From Siphonodentalium dalli (Eukaryota; Mollusca; Scaphopoda; Gadilida; Siphonodentaliidae): DNA of 64,000 nucleotides. Each line of letters starts with the position of its first letter. The stretch's first letter is position 1. The DNA is taken from assembly GCA_032622095.1 (NCBI GenBank), contig CP136069.1, positions 6,248,976 to 6,312,975 on the forward strand. The letters are read 5' to 3'. Under the pieces are notes generated by a model that ran no database searches, was not told where the DNA came from, and saw nothing but the letters and a program-made list of their open reading frames with translations. The position numbers and the translations under genes were made by a program. Below, one piece after another: positions 10,925 through 22,149 of this stretch.

Positions 10925-11282
10925 GAGGGAGGTAATTTGAAAGTGAATTTCCATGCAAATCTCTGGAGCAAACGTTATACACGAAGCAGGTGTCTGGGAA
11001 GTTGGACATTTAACTAGGTAAATTTATCAATTTTTATTATAAATTTATTTTTGTGAAAATGTTCTAGAATTACAACACTTGACCTACTCTTGAAAAATAA
11101 ATCTAAAATTTTAAAATAAACACATCAATATTCTACTGTTTACAAGTTCCAAGATGACCTGCCTCTCAAATATCTATTAATTCAGATATCACACATCAAG
11201 TCACAACTGGAAACATTTGGAACTCTTCCTCTGAAGATTTGCATGGAAATCCCCGTTCAAAATTGGTCACGTGCCCCCCTCC
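10925..11282. mobile_element. PB-A: TTAA-bounded MITE
   Basis: TTAA at 10921-10924 and 11283-11286. The ends are inverted over about 45 bp with gaps: GAGGGAGGTAATTTGAA on the left against the complement of TTCAAAATTGG...CCCCCCTCC on the right, with GATTTGCATGGAAAT near the right end and ATTTCCATGCAAATC near the left. No coding capacity. A fragment of the same family is at 48.8 kb. Confidence 0.7.
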
Positions 11283-11286
11283 TTAA

Positions 11287-11636
11287 AGGGATCACTGTAC
11301 ACTAACTCCGCCCATTTATGGGACCATCTCATATTATACTGAACATAATATATGCAACAAATGAATGAATTGGAGCCAAAGATAATTGCAAAATACACTC
11401 ATTTCCCTTTATGGACGATGCGAGCAGCATGGTAATTATAATGAAAATGAAATTATGACTGGAGTCTTTAAATCATGTTCATCATAATTGCCATGCTGTT
11501 TGCATCGTTCATAGGGCACATGAGTGTATATTGCACCTATCCATGGCTCAAATTCATTCCTTTGTTGCATTAATTCTTTTGAATATAAAAGGAGATGTTC
11601 ACATACATGGCCGGATTTAGTTTGTTCAGTATCCCT
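11287..11636. mobile_element. PB-B: TTAA-bounded foldback MITE
   Basis: TTAA at 11283-11286 (shared with PB-A) and 11637-11640 (shared with PB-C). Ends AGGGATCACTGTAC and GTTCAGTATCCCT are inverted. The whole body is one long imperfect inverted repeat: GCAACAAATGAATGAATT with GCAGCATGGTAATTATAATG on one arm, and their complements on the other. One arm recurs at about 60943-61125. Confidence 0.75.
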
Positions 11637-11640
11637 TTAA

Positions 11641-11848
11641 CCCTTTCAGTGCCAAGTCCGATTTTTTGTATCAACCCATATTTTCTTGATCATTTTTTCA
11701 AATTTATTGGTTATAATAATGTGATACATTGACGTAAGAGCTCTAAGAGCTCTTTCCATTAATGTATCACATTATTATAATCAATAAATTTTAAAAATGA
11801 TCAAGGAAATATGGGTTGATACAAAAATCGGACTTCGCACTGAAAGGG
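11641..11848. mobile_element. PB-C palindromic MITE, copy 1
   Basis: Bounded by TTAA at 11637-11640 and 11849-11852. Ends are CCCTTTCAGTGCCAAGTCCG and the near-complement CGGACTTCGCACTGAAAGGG. The element is a continuous palindrome centred on AGAGCTCTAAGAGCTCT. A second copy with the same termini lies at 49147-49353. Confidence 0.85.
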
Positions 11849-11852
11849 TTAA

Positions 11853-12460
11853 GTCAAATATCAAATAAGAGAATAACCTTCTGGTTCGTTTCACTTTTCG
11901 AAAGGTGGTGGCGCTATTCAAGAGATGATGCCCTTTCGTAGTAAGTCTTTGAGTGTTTATGTGCATGTTTTTGCAGCCCGGTCACCCTGCATTGGCGAAA
12001 GTTGATGGACATGTATAATTATTAAACACATAGCGCGATTATAGCATTACCTCGCTTCACTTTCGCCGTGTAGGTGGCCGGAATTTATACTAACAAATCC
12101 AACAGCATGCGCATGCGTAAGACATGATTGTCGTTTTCCATCCCCAGATAATTGTAGCACCCCGTTACTAACAATAATGAGTACGCATAGCAACAGATTG
12201 AAATTAGCTTCGATCTCGTTGATAATGACATAATAGTGTCGCCTATATAGTGCTATTTATCCATAGAGCTTCCTCGTAGTTCCTTATCGATATATATAGG
12301 ATTAGGACGTAAATGTGAACTTAATAATTTATTCATATCAGCTAAGAAAGCTGGTATCATCGATCGTGTATTCGACGTGTGCAGCTAAGTTCAGTGTCCG
12401 CTTCTCGTATTCAAGAAACGCCATGCACTCCCGCAATTCATACATTATATTATTCAACTA
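11853..12460. other. No gene seen
   Basis: Single-copy-looking sequence with no exon or transposon signals. Confidence 0.5.
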
Positions 12461-12464
12461 TTAA

Positions 12465-12905
12465 AGGCCTACTTTATTTTCGAGTCGCCGATTTTTTTTT
12501 TATCATGCCTTGATATACGGTTTTAATAACAATCTATGCCATAAAATATTATTTAAATACTATAATCATCACCATTTGAAACGTCTGTGTCTCAGAAGAT
12601 GTCCATAGAGAAATAGAAAACAGCTGAAATCATAGAAAGATTTCCCCAATATGGCTCCCATAATGCATCAGAATTCAAACTAAAAATGCAGTTTCAATGG
12701 AAGGGGAATAACTCTATCTTTAAGATATAAAGATAATCAGCTCCATTGAAAATTATACTTTGCACTACAATCCAGATAAAACTTAAACACAAAAACACGT
12801 CGGTAACTAAAAAAACGTCATGGTCACATCGGATAAGTTGATAATGCAATGTTTTGAAGCTTCTTTCAAATGATATTTAATATTTTATATATGTGATCTG
12901 GGCCT
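12465..12905 (+). mobile_element. PB-D: TTAA-bounded MITE, copy 1
   Basis: TTAA at 12461-12464 and 12906-12909, with short inverted ends AGGCC and GGCCT. The interior (ATTTTCGAGTCGCCGATT, AGCTGAAATCATAGAAA, ACACGTCGGTA) recurs in the partial copy at 31.76 kb, which confirms a dispersed family. No coding capacity. Confidence 0.75.
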
Positions 12906-13081
12906 TTAATCTGCATTTCATTATAAATTAATTACTAAAATTGTAAATAGTCCTTTGCTTTGGTACATACATATATACGTATGTAACGTATCTACGTAAT
13001 ATGTGAAGGTTGTACTTTCGCGGAATGAGTTCAGAGGTCGTGCTAACTTGGCTGCATATCGATAGAACCGTCACGTGTCGG

Positions 13082-13340
13082 CCTGTCCCCAGAGAGTGAA
13101 TTTAGTTATGCTATCCCGCATAGCGGGCTAGCATCACCAAATTCACCCTCTGGGGACCTCATTCTGCTTAGGATCATCTTCTGAGAAGTATCTATAGTAT
13201 CAAATTAACTTTGTTTTTAGTTACATTTCCCTTCTAGGAAGTTTCTATATCCCCTAATTTGCAGAAGATAAAATTCATAATTGAGGTGCCCAATGGGTGA
13301 ACATCACCAACTTCAACTGGGGAACTGGTGGGGGCATTTA
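13082..13340 (+). mobile_element. FB5 element, right-truncated copy
   Basis: One hairpin (GTCCCCAGAGAGTGAATTTA to CACCCTCTGGGGAC, about 13086-13160, centred on CCCGCATAGCGGG) is followed by the FB5 middle (TTTCCCTTCTAGGAAGTTTC, AGGTGCCCAATGGGTGAACA). The right hairpin and terminus are missing. Confidence 0.65.
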
Positions 13341-13795
13341 GTATAGAAGGGGTTAAAGTCATATCCAGTGGTTTTGGGTTGAATACCATAATATTATATA
13401 TTATTATCCATCCCTTAACTAAGACTATTTCTGATTAGACAAAAGCTGCCACGTGATAATCTGGGAAAAAATCATATCGGACTCCCGAATGTCATATTGG
13501 ACTCCCCAAGTGTGCAATATGACATTTTATGGAGACTCTGTGACGTCGCCGATTAACTATTGCGAAATGAATCTGTGATATTGTGATGCGCGCGCAACAC
13601 TGGTGGATTTAGCAGACGTTTCACTTTTCATTTCCGTGTTTACTATTCCAAATCATGCTTTCAGATGATCAAATACAGGCTTTTATAGAAAAAGAAGTGC
13701 CGACAAATACAAAAAATAACCACAAACGTTTTATTCCCAAAATTTGGATAAACATACAGATGGATAATAAAAATGTCATTATACATGTACAATAT

Positions 13796-13938
13796 GTTGT
13801 GTACAGTATGAGCTTTTCTTGTACTCGTCCAGGTTGTGGTGAAAAGTCATATTGGACTCGACACTGTGTGTTTCGTCCAATATCACTTTTCACCACAACC
13901 TGGACTCGTACAAGAAAAACACATACTGTACACATCAT
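13796..13938. repeat. Inverted repeat with ~58-bp arms
   Basis: GTGTACAGTATGAGCTTTTC and GTACTCGTCCAGGTTGTGGT on the left arm pair with complements on the right arm, with a loop around CTCGACACTGTGTGTTTCG. GTCATATTGGACTC also occurs nearby at about 13492 and 13847. ORFs on both strands here (13655-13945 and 13669-13938) are mirror images of the palindrome and not genes. Confidence 0.75.
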
Positions 13939-13939
13939 T

Positions 13940-14805
13940 GTATAATAACTTTATAATATGTGAGTGGCGGGAAAATCGTTCAACCATGGCGGTCTCCAAT
14001 CTACTGATAATCTCCACACAGCGTTCATGTGTGAAATCGTATGGGTATATCTCGCATACATTAGTATTTACTACTGCAATATATCATTTTCCTTTTTTAT
14101 TGTCGACTAAAGAATCTTGCGGGAAAAAATGTTTCGGATATGTGAAACAAACTATAACAGTTTCTAACTGGGCGATTCGGGCTTATATAGTCGTTCTCTA
14201 TTGTTGACGTTACTCAGTTGATCTAAACATGGCTATTGTATAATTATCTCATTGTTTCGACGTTGGTACGATGAAAGGTCGTTCCGATGTCTTTATATTC
14301 ACCAAAAGAGTTAAGTAAGTCATCTTCATTGTTTTCGGGATGATTTTATGACGTCATCAATCTTTGACAGGTGGGCGGCATTACCCGATTTATGGTTTGT
14401 TCACTTTCACATTTAGGACTGGGTCAAACTGCAATGTAGAGTTCAGTCCCTTGATGTGCTGGACATAACACTGCCATCACGTACAGATTATGTGAGGAAA
14501 TCACCCATTTTTTAATGAATACTTTTGTCGATAACAAATCATTCTGCACGAGAAACAGAGCTTCCATATTCATTGAATATTGGCTATAGATGAAGCCAGA
14601 ATGAATTGTAACTGACAAACCACTTAATTGAAATTAGATTTAATTACTAAAATATACACAATGGCAGCGGACAGACCAGTGTAGCGAGGGGACTGAAATC
14701 TGTTTTGTAGCTTATATAGGGCTGGGTATTTACCTCATTCGATATATATATATACTGTGCATGCATTTTAAAGATGGTCTATCTCTTCTCAACAAGCAGT
14801 TTAAC
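13940..14805. other. No gene seen
   Basis: No supported gene. A 123-codon ORF at 13836-14207 begins within the inverted repeat and has no recognisable motif. Confidence 0.45.
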
Positions 14806-14807
14806 CC

Positions 14808-14937
14808 TTTCGTGACCCACAGGGAGCCCCACAAAGACTGCACCAGACGACACTTCGTAGTGCATGCTTCCATATGTATGAGGCTCAATGTGGGTTAAAC
14901 GTTAAACTTTTTTATATCGCCTCGGTTATTATCCATT
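14808..14937. mobile_element. HP3 hairpin element, copy 3
   Basis: TTTAACCCTTTCGTGACCCA precedes GGGAGCCCCACAAAGACTG, CAGACGACAC at 14844-14853, the second arm GAGGCTCAATGTGGGTTAA, and the conserved tail TATATCGCCTCGGTTATTA. It runs directly into an HP4-type element. Confidence 0.65.
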
Positions 14938-15172
14938 TCATGACGGGAGCTGCGCTGTTACAGCATTAACGATCATGTACGAGTGCATGCTATGATAATA
15001 TATGCGAATCTACCTCACATGTATATCAGGGAATCAAGGTAAATATTTTTAGACCAATATATTCTCTTCTATATGCAAGGTTCCCTATTGGAGACTCGCA
15101 TATAAAATACAATGCATTGGTTCATGGTTTTCGCAACATTTCAGCAAGCTTCAGTCATGGAAGGGTTAATAA
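14938..15172. mobile_element. HP4 foldback element, diverged copy
   Basis: TTTCATGACGGGAGCTGCG at the left and TTTTCGCAACATTTCAGCAA at the right correspond to HP4 ends. Both internal hairpins are heavily mutated (TATTCTCTTCTATATGCAAGG with ACTCGCATATAAAATACAAT). This is the oldest-looking copy in the window. Confidence 0.55.
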
Positions 15173-15312
15173 GGGGGGGTAACTCCAGTCACGGAAGGGC
15201 TAATAAGGGAGGTAACTCCAGTCATGGAAGGGCTAATAAGGGAGGTAACTCCAGCCATGGAAGGGTTAATAAGGTAGATAACTCCAGTCATGGAAGGGTT
15301 AATAATGATTTT
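15146..15312 (+). repeat. 33-bp minisatellite (~5 copies)
   Basis: Unit GGAAGGGCTAATAAGGGAGG followed by TAACTCCAGTCATGG. The first unit overlaps the right terminus of the HP4 element (CAGTCATGGAAGGGTTAA), so the repeat seems to have been seeded from that terminus. Because 33 is divisible by 3, it gives a short open frame (15112-15333) that need not be coding. Confidence 0.8.
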
Positions 15313-15622
15313 ATTTCGTATTTTCTAGTATAATACATAAGTCAATTTAGGACATTTTACTGCTCGCGGGGCTTAGTAAGAAGAACACTATCTCTCGCGG
15401 GGGGAGGGGGGGGGTAGCAAGAAGGAGAACTCTATCTCCATCTGAGATCGCATGAACGTATCATGACAGACTGTTATAAAAATAGTAACGCAAAATGCAT
15501 CATGCAATTGGTTATTGCATTATATAAGACATTATCGATATAAAATCAATAATAATTTATATAAGAGTTTCCGGCCAGGTGTCTTCCATTCATATTTATT
15601 ATTGTATACCCCGGATACTATA
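15313..15622. other. No gene seen; G-rich tract
   Basis: Only a G-rich tract (GCGGGGGGAGGGGGGGGG, about 15397-15415) stands out. Confidence 0.5.
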
Positions 15623-15624
15623 TA

Positions 15625-16087
15625 TGTGACCCGCCATGCATATCAAGTCCAGTCGTAAGTCGGGATTTGTTTTACCCTGTGCCAATGCATTCTCTTATAT
15701 ATGCGAGTCGACCATAGGTCGCCTCGCATATATAAGAGAATGCATTGGCCTAACAATTTTTTATCATGTTTTTTAAATAAATGTTTCTTACAATTTTTAG
15801 GACATAAAATAAAAAACATCCATTACCCTGCAGGGAGCCCCATACATATATAGAAGCATATAGAAGAGTGTCGTCTGCTCATGTTTGTCTGGGGCTCTGT
15901 ATGGGTGAAATTATAAAATTGTTAAAGAATACAAGAACAAATTATAAAAATTGTAAAAAATTGTTAGGCCAATGCATTCTCTTATATATGCGAGGCGACC
16001 TATGGTCGACTCGCATATATAAGAGAATGCATTGACACAGGGTAAAACAATCCCGACTTCCGACTGGATTTGATATGGCGGGTCACA
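15625..16087 (+). mobile_element. HP2 foldback element, copy 3
   Basis: TGTGACCCGCC termini with TA on both sides (15623-15624 and 16088-16089). Two outer module H hairpins (about 15682-15748 and 15968-16034) surround a central HP3-type hairpin with GTGTCGTCTG at 15869-15878. It is nearly identical to the copy at 9.1 kb. Confidence 0.8.
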
Positions 16088-16089
16088 TA

Positions 16090-17022
16090 TGTATTGAGGA
16101 AGAGATAGACCATCATACATTTTACAACTTTGTCTGAAGATTTTAGCAACCACTTTTCACATATGTTCATTATGGGAGCTTTACAGGGGTACACTTTTTA
16201 CACACTTACAAGTATTTTATACAATTTTTTATTCTTGATTACTAGTGTTTTCTTTGGAGAGGGTACTAATGTCATACCATGTCATGAATTTCTACTCTGA
16301 CTACGCCCGTAGATATCATATTCCACCCATTCAAAATATAGGAACATTTTGATGTTATGACCTGTTCTGATGGGAATTTTATAACATTGAACACACAACG
16401 CAAGGTGCATATTTCGTTGTTAATACTCGTTCCTTAATAATCTAGCTCTCGATTGCATGATTTTTGTGACTTTTGTGAGTTGATATCGCAATAAACGTGG
16501 AAATATTTCCCGGGAGAAATGCCATAATGATTGTGAGCGATGAAAATCAAAATCGGCTCAACAAAGTCACCTAAATCATGCAAACTCAAGCTGGAACCTT
16601 CACGTACTGTGAAATACATTATTACGGAAATGGTATTAACGAAGATATATATCAGCGGCACTGTTTTTCTTTCTCTCTCAATGTTATAAAGTTCCCAGGT
16701 TTTGATCTGCATGGAGTATGGTCACTACGGGTGTACCGTGAGTAGATACGCATGACGTGTTCTAGGTTAGATGGGCATGTACAAATGCATGGGGTTTGGT
16801 AATGAATTATAAACCCATAATATACGCACTGGTGATATATACTAGACTTCTTATCACAATGGCATTATATTATGTGTAGCACTATGCCATGGAATGCAAC
16901 ATTTTATCAGAAAACAGTGTAAACCGCTCATTGATTCGATTATTGATTCTATATCGACGCCAAGATCATGTCTCGTCGTGTTCGATTATTGATCGATTAT
17001 TGTGTTTGAATGATTGTTTATT
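16090..17022. other. No gene seen
   Basis: Single-copy-looking, without exon or transposon signals. The minus-strand ORF at 16434-16712 has no family resemblance. Confidence 0.5.
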
Positions 17023-17027
17023 TTTAA

Positions 17028-17407
17028 CCCTTTACCCAACAAAACGGTCAACAACGCCCAAATAAAGCTTCAACAGCCTAAAATATCTTCGGTCTGTCTC
17101 AATAACACCATACAAATATGGATATCATTGGAACCGGTTCATTGACCACATTGTGATGGTTACAGTTATGCCCTGTGCCAATGCATTCTCTTATATATGC
17201 GAGTCGACCATAGGTCGCCTCGCATATATAAGAGAATGCATTGGCCTTATAACAATTTTTATAATATTTTTCTACATTCTTTGACAATTTTATCATTTTT
17301 AATATGTGTTAAGCCAATGCATTCTCTTATATATGCGAGGCGACCTATGGTCAACTCGCATATATAAGAGAATGCATTGGCACAGGGCCGTTCTGTTGGG
17401 TAAAGGG
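17028..17407 (+). mobile_element. HP1 foldback element, copy 2 (intact TTAA ends)
   Basis: TTAA at 17024-17027 and 17408-17411, ends CCCTTTACCCAACA and TGTTGGGTAAAGGG. The left arm contains AATAAAGCTTCAACAGCC. Module H hairpins lie at about 17178-17245 and 17315-17390. The spacer between them is shorter than in the copy at 0.2 kb. Confidence 0.85.
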
Positions 17408-17411
17408 TTAA

Positions 17412-18626
17412 CATAATTACAAGCGTATGACAACGGTGATAATAAACAAAACAAAACTATGATAATATGAATCGTACGTGACACGCAGTGGAGCAACCAC
17501 ACATGGTGTGCCTCAAATTTGCCTTTTTTCGGCGACATAATGCTAAGATTAATTTATGTAACATCATTCATTGGTCATGACGCATGCCAACTTGACAAGA
17601 CGTGTCGTGGATTGTAAAATCTTATCTGGATTCTCGTCATGACTTCTTCATTTTTCGTTTTCATTAAGCGAACCAACGGAATTGGTCTAAATGAAATTAA
17701 TAGACTTAAATCACATGTGAATTCTTCGTCAGTTTGTGAAGTAGTTACTTTAATTTTTGTCGCGATCCTTAATTTCCAATTCCGCGTTTTGTTTTTGCAA
17801 TCTCCACACGGTTGCTAACCGGAAGTCACGTGACAATTTCTCCAAAATCTGTACCCGCGATCTTGAAAAATCACTGATGGATATAGAAAAAAGATATTGG
17901 TGATTGCTATTATACAGGAGCGACATGGCCCAGGTGCGCCTTCTTCCTGTGGCCACTATACGTTACAAACATGAAGTGGCATCTAATAAAGTGAAATGGA
18001 ATGATAGAACGTAATTCACAGAAGACAAATAATGTATCTAAACCAAACGACCTTGCTCACCCGTATGTGTACAAAGCGCCCCAATTCGTTTATACAACAC
18101 ATACACTGTATTGATGTAAGCTCTCATTTAATGGAGGTTAATGAAGATATATATTCACTTACGGGATGTACCTATAGGTGTTGATACATATGTATTGGTT
18201 GTTTTCATACATCTGTCACTAATGGTGGGGGTATGGTTGGGGCTGTTTCGATTGTTTACTGGATAAGAAAATAATGGCTTCCGATTATGAAATTCATTGA
18301 AAGATCGTTATTGCAGAAGTTCGTCGATCTCGTGCACAATTGTATTTAAAGTGATGTGAAACACTACGGTAGGGTGATCAAATAGAAATTGAGAATAATC
18401 TTGCTCAAAGAAATTATTTTTTACGAATATTAATCCAAGTTGACAACACAAAGCGTCATTTTCATATATTAATTAAATGCAATGACTTTATGGCGAAATC
18501 AATTCTGTTAGTTTATCGCCAAAAGTTGCGTCCCGAATCGAGGTGTAAATATTTACAATTGAGCGTAGTTCAGACGATGTTTTCTATGGAGTGGTATGGT
18601 CGATTTCTTTGATTTTTTCGGCGACG
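17412..18626. other. No gene seen
   Basis: No supported gene in 1.2 kb. ORFs of 68-79 codons are present on the minus strand only by chance. Confidence 0.5.
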
Positions 18627-18630
18627 TTAA

Positions 18631-19021
18631 CCCTTTACCCAACAAACCGGCCAAAACCGGCCAAATAAAGCTTCAACAGCCTAAAATATCTTCGGTCTGT
18701 CTCAATAGAACCATACAAATATGGGTATCATTGGAACCGTCTCCTTGACCACATTGTGATAGTTACAGTTATGCCCTGTGCCAATGCATTCTCTTATATA
18801 TGCGAGTCGACCATAGGTCGCCTCGCATATATAAGAGAATGCATTGGCCTAAAAAAAATCTTTTTTTAACACTTTTTACCATTTTTTCTTACATTCTTTA
18901 ACAATTTTATAATTTTAATGTGTTAAGCCAATGCATTCTCTTATATATGCGAGGCGACCTATGGTCGACTCGCATATATAAGAGAGTGCATTGGCACAGG
19001 GCCCTTCTGTTGGGTAAAGGG
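18631..19021 (+). mobile_element. HP1 foldback element, copy 3
   Basis: TTAA at 18627-18630 on the left. The right target copy has mutated to TTAG (19022-19025). Ends are CCCTTTACCCAACA and TGTTGGGTAAAGGG. The left arm shows GGCCAAAACCGGCCAAATAA, a small tandem duplication that also occurs in the copies at 43.6 and 48.4 kb. The two module H hairpins are at about 18782-18848 and 18930-18994. Confidence 0.85.
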
Positions 19022-19325
19022 TTAGTAGAATAATACATTCCCCAGGTTGCCATATGGCATAAGTAACTTATCATTTTCACGCACCCGAACAACTCCATAA
19101 TATGTCTTTAACAGGCCACGCACATCCTGGATTGATTGTTTATTTAAAACAATATTTACAAACATAATGATAACAGTAAAATATTCAGAAATAAACATGA
19201 ATATATTGTACAGGAGCGGCATGGCAATTTAGGCCGTCTCCATGCTGCCCATATGTGGAAATGAAATTTAAATAGTAAAATGACAAGGTGAAATAGAGTA
19301 AATAGATGAACGCAATATGAACAAG

Positions 19326-19442
19326 ATATGTATGAATGTCGTATATATCCAAACCATTCACATGGTGTACATAGTATGATAGTATATGTATGAATGTCGT
19401 ATCCAAACCATTCACATGGTGTACATAGTATGCTAGTATATG
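19326..19442 (+). repeat. ~57-bp tandem duplication
   Basis: Two copies of a unit containing ATGTATGAATGTCGTAT and AACCATTCACATGGTGTACA, differing by a short TATA insertion. Confidence 0.75.
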
Positions 19443-20264
19443 TAATGGTTGTACCAAGCACTTGGCCAATGTTACTGTATCATAAGTGTAGTGGAAATTA
19501 TGGTTTTAGGCTATATGACCATATAAGAGCCTTTGGTGATCGCTGTTCATATGATCAGGTCTGTTCACAAAGGGCAGGGAAACTTCCTGGATTCATCTAG
19601 TATGGTTATATTTAACTATTATATTTGAATTTGTTAAGCCAAAACCAACTATTTCATTGTTTGGGGGGGGGGGGGCATCAAAGTCATGGTTATAAGGTCT
19701 CCATTGTGGTGTCTACATTGGAATTTCCAACTGCAATAGCCAGACCAAAACTCACAAGCGTTTGTGTAATTTCATTTGCATACCCCCCCCCCCCCCCATG
19801 GGCTTTGATTTTTCTAACATCTGTATTGGTCTAACTCCAGGCAAATTTCCACTCCGATTTGTTTTACTTGAATTCATTAACAGTTTTGATTGGCCATGGG
19901 GAAGTGAGCAGGACACATCGAGCAATAAAATGTTTGAAATATGAACATGAACGTATCAAAATCTTAGCATCTAGACTGCCCTCAAGCTTTCAAAGTGTAG
20001 GAAATGGTCCAACCTGACACTCCATTAAGGTTGGACATTTTCCAATTGATGGCCATATTTTAAATGCTCTACACCCATTTAACTAAAACTAATAGTGTGT
20101 CAGGTATGAAATTTCCAACTGTTGAACATTTTGATCAAAGTTGGGGAAAGTCAGACCCTCTCGACCCCAAACCAACCCCACTCAACCCCCCATTGACGCC
20201 ATGTCCCTGTGCGCATCACAGAGCACAACTACAGCACATGGACTTTCTCCAGATACAATTTCAC
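19443..20264. other. No gene seen; long G and C runs
   Basis: A run of about 13 G lies at 19663-19676 and a run of about 15 C at 19783-19798, bracketing about 110 bp. Such runs can form quadruplexes and are error-prone in assembly. No coding call is supported. Confidence 0.5.
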
Positions 20265-20392
20265 GGAAATTCGTAATTCAATTTATGGCTCCAGCCATAA
20301 ATTAAATCTATGTCAAATTATTAACTTTGATTTTAAGATAACCTATTAACCTGAACGTTTACAGAATACATCTTCTACTCAAATTACCCCTT
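20265..20392 (-). mobile_element. PB-E fragment with one TTAA end
   Basis: Reverse complement of the first part of the 54.8-kb PB-E element. Matching pieces include CAATTTATGGCTCCAGCCAT, the stretch through CAGAATACATCTTCTACTC, and the terminal ACCCCT followed by TTAA at 20393-20396. The other end is lost, so this is a truncated copy. Confidence 0.65.
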
Positions 20393-20629
20393 TAAGGAAC
20401 ATGTATTAACTAAGAAATATATTGCACTGATTTTTCAATGGTATAAACTTCCCTGTCACAAAATCAAAATGTTCCCATGCGTTGTACTGGTAGAATATGA
20501 TCTCTTCGGGCGAGCTGGAGCGGAGACTCATGGCCTAATGGAAACAGCGACGGGTGAAATATGAAGACCAAACTACTTATGTATTCCTTTCACGATCTCG
20601 TCCCTGTCTGACCATCACACCCTTTCTAT

Positions 20630-22054
20630 ACTAAAGCATCATTGAAAAGTAGTTATCCCATAGGACATGTTCAGATAATAAGTTTAACCCTTTCTATACT
20701 AAAGTATCATTGACGAGTAGTTATCACATAGGAAATGTTCAGATAATAAGTTTAACCCATTCTATATTATAATAAGTTTAACCCTTTCTATACGAAAGTA
20801 TCATTGACGAGTAGTTATCCCATAGGAAATGTTCCGATAATAAGTTTAACCCATTCTATACTATAATAAGTTTAACCATACTAAAGTATCATTGACGAGT
20901 AGTTATCCCATAGGAAATGTTCCGATAATAAGTTTAACCCATTCTATACTATAATAAGTTTAACCCTTTCTATACTAAAGTATCATTGACGAGTAGTTAT
21001 CCCATAGGAAATGTTCAGATAATAAGTTTAACCCATTCTATATTATAATAAGTTGAACCCTTTCTATACGAAAGTATCATTGACGAGTAGTTATCCCATA
21101 GGAAAAATGTTCAGATAATAAGTTTAACCCATTCTATACTATACTAAGTTTAACCATACTAAAGTATCATTGACGAGTAGTTATCACATAGGAAATGTTC
21201 CGATAATAAGTTTAACCCATTCTATATTATAATAAGTTTAACCCTTTCTATATGAAAGTATCATTGACGAGTAGTTATCCCATAGGAAATGTTCAGATAA
21301 TAAGTTTAACCCATTCTATATTATAATAAGTTTAACCCTTTCTATACTAAAGTATCATTGACGAGTAGTTATCCCATAGGAAATGTTCAGATAATAAGTT
21401 TAACCCATTCTATATTATAATAAGTTTAACCCTTTCTATACTAAAGTATCATTGACGAGTAGTTATCCCATAGGAAATGTTCAGATAATAAGTTTAACCC
21501 ATTCTATATTATAATAAGTTTAAACCTTTCTATACTAAAGTATCATTGACGTAGTTATCACATAGGAAATGTTCAGATAATAAGTTTAACCCATTCTATA
21601 TTATAATAAGTTTAAACCTTTCTAAAGTAAAGTATCATTGACGAGTAGTTATCACATAGGAAATGTTCAGATAATAAGTTTAACCCATTCTATATTATAA
21701 TAAGTTTAAACCTTTCTATACTAAAGTATCATTGACGAGTAGTTATCCCATAGGAAATGTTCAGATAATAAGTTTAACCCATTCTATATTATAATAAGTT
21801 TAAACCTTTCTATACTAAAGTATCATTGACGAGTAGTTATCCCATAGGAAATGTTCAGATAATAAGTTTAACCCTTTCTATACTAAAGCATCATTGACGA
21901 GTAGTTATCACATAGGAAATGTTCAGATAATAAGTTTAACCCTTTCTACACTAAAGCATCATTGACGAGTAGTTATCACATAGGAAATGTTCAAATAATA
22001 AGTTTAACCCTTTCTATACTAAAGTATCATTGACGAGTAGTTATCCCATAGGAA
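20630..22054 (+). repeat. 68/94-bp satellite, orientation A
   Basis: Tandem units containing ATCATTGACGAGTAGTTATC and CATAGGAAATGTTCAGATAA. Most units carry an extra AACCCATTCTATATTATAA segment (about 94 bp in all). Units at both edges lack it (about 66-68 bp). This is the reverse complement of the satellite at 23.95-26.7 and 27.9-30.2 kb. Non-coding. Confidence 0.9.
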
Positions 22055-22109
22055 ATGTTCAGATAATAAGTTCAACATAGATAGTTTGATGAACTTATTT
22101 TCTAAACAT
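22055..22109. repeat. Palindrome at satellite polarity switch (left)
   Basis: ATGTTCAGATAATAAGTTCA pairs with TGAACTTATTTTCTAAACAT across a loop of about 15 bases. It sits exactly where the satellite changes from orientation A to the opposite orientation. Confidence 0.75.
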
Positions 22110-22149
22110 ATCGTCTGCTTTTATCACCTTAGCATCCCTCCAAATGAAT

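Noticed and set aside
13655-14207. ORFs of 89-123 codons on both strands
   Set aside because: They mirror each other across the inverted repeat at 13796-13938, as expected for a palindrome.
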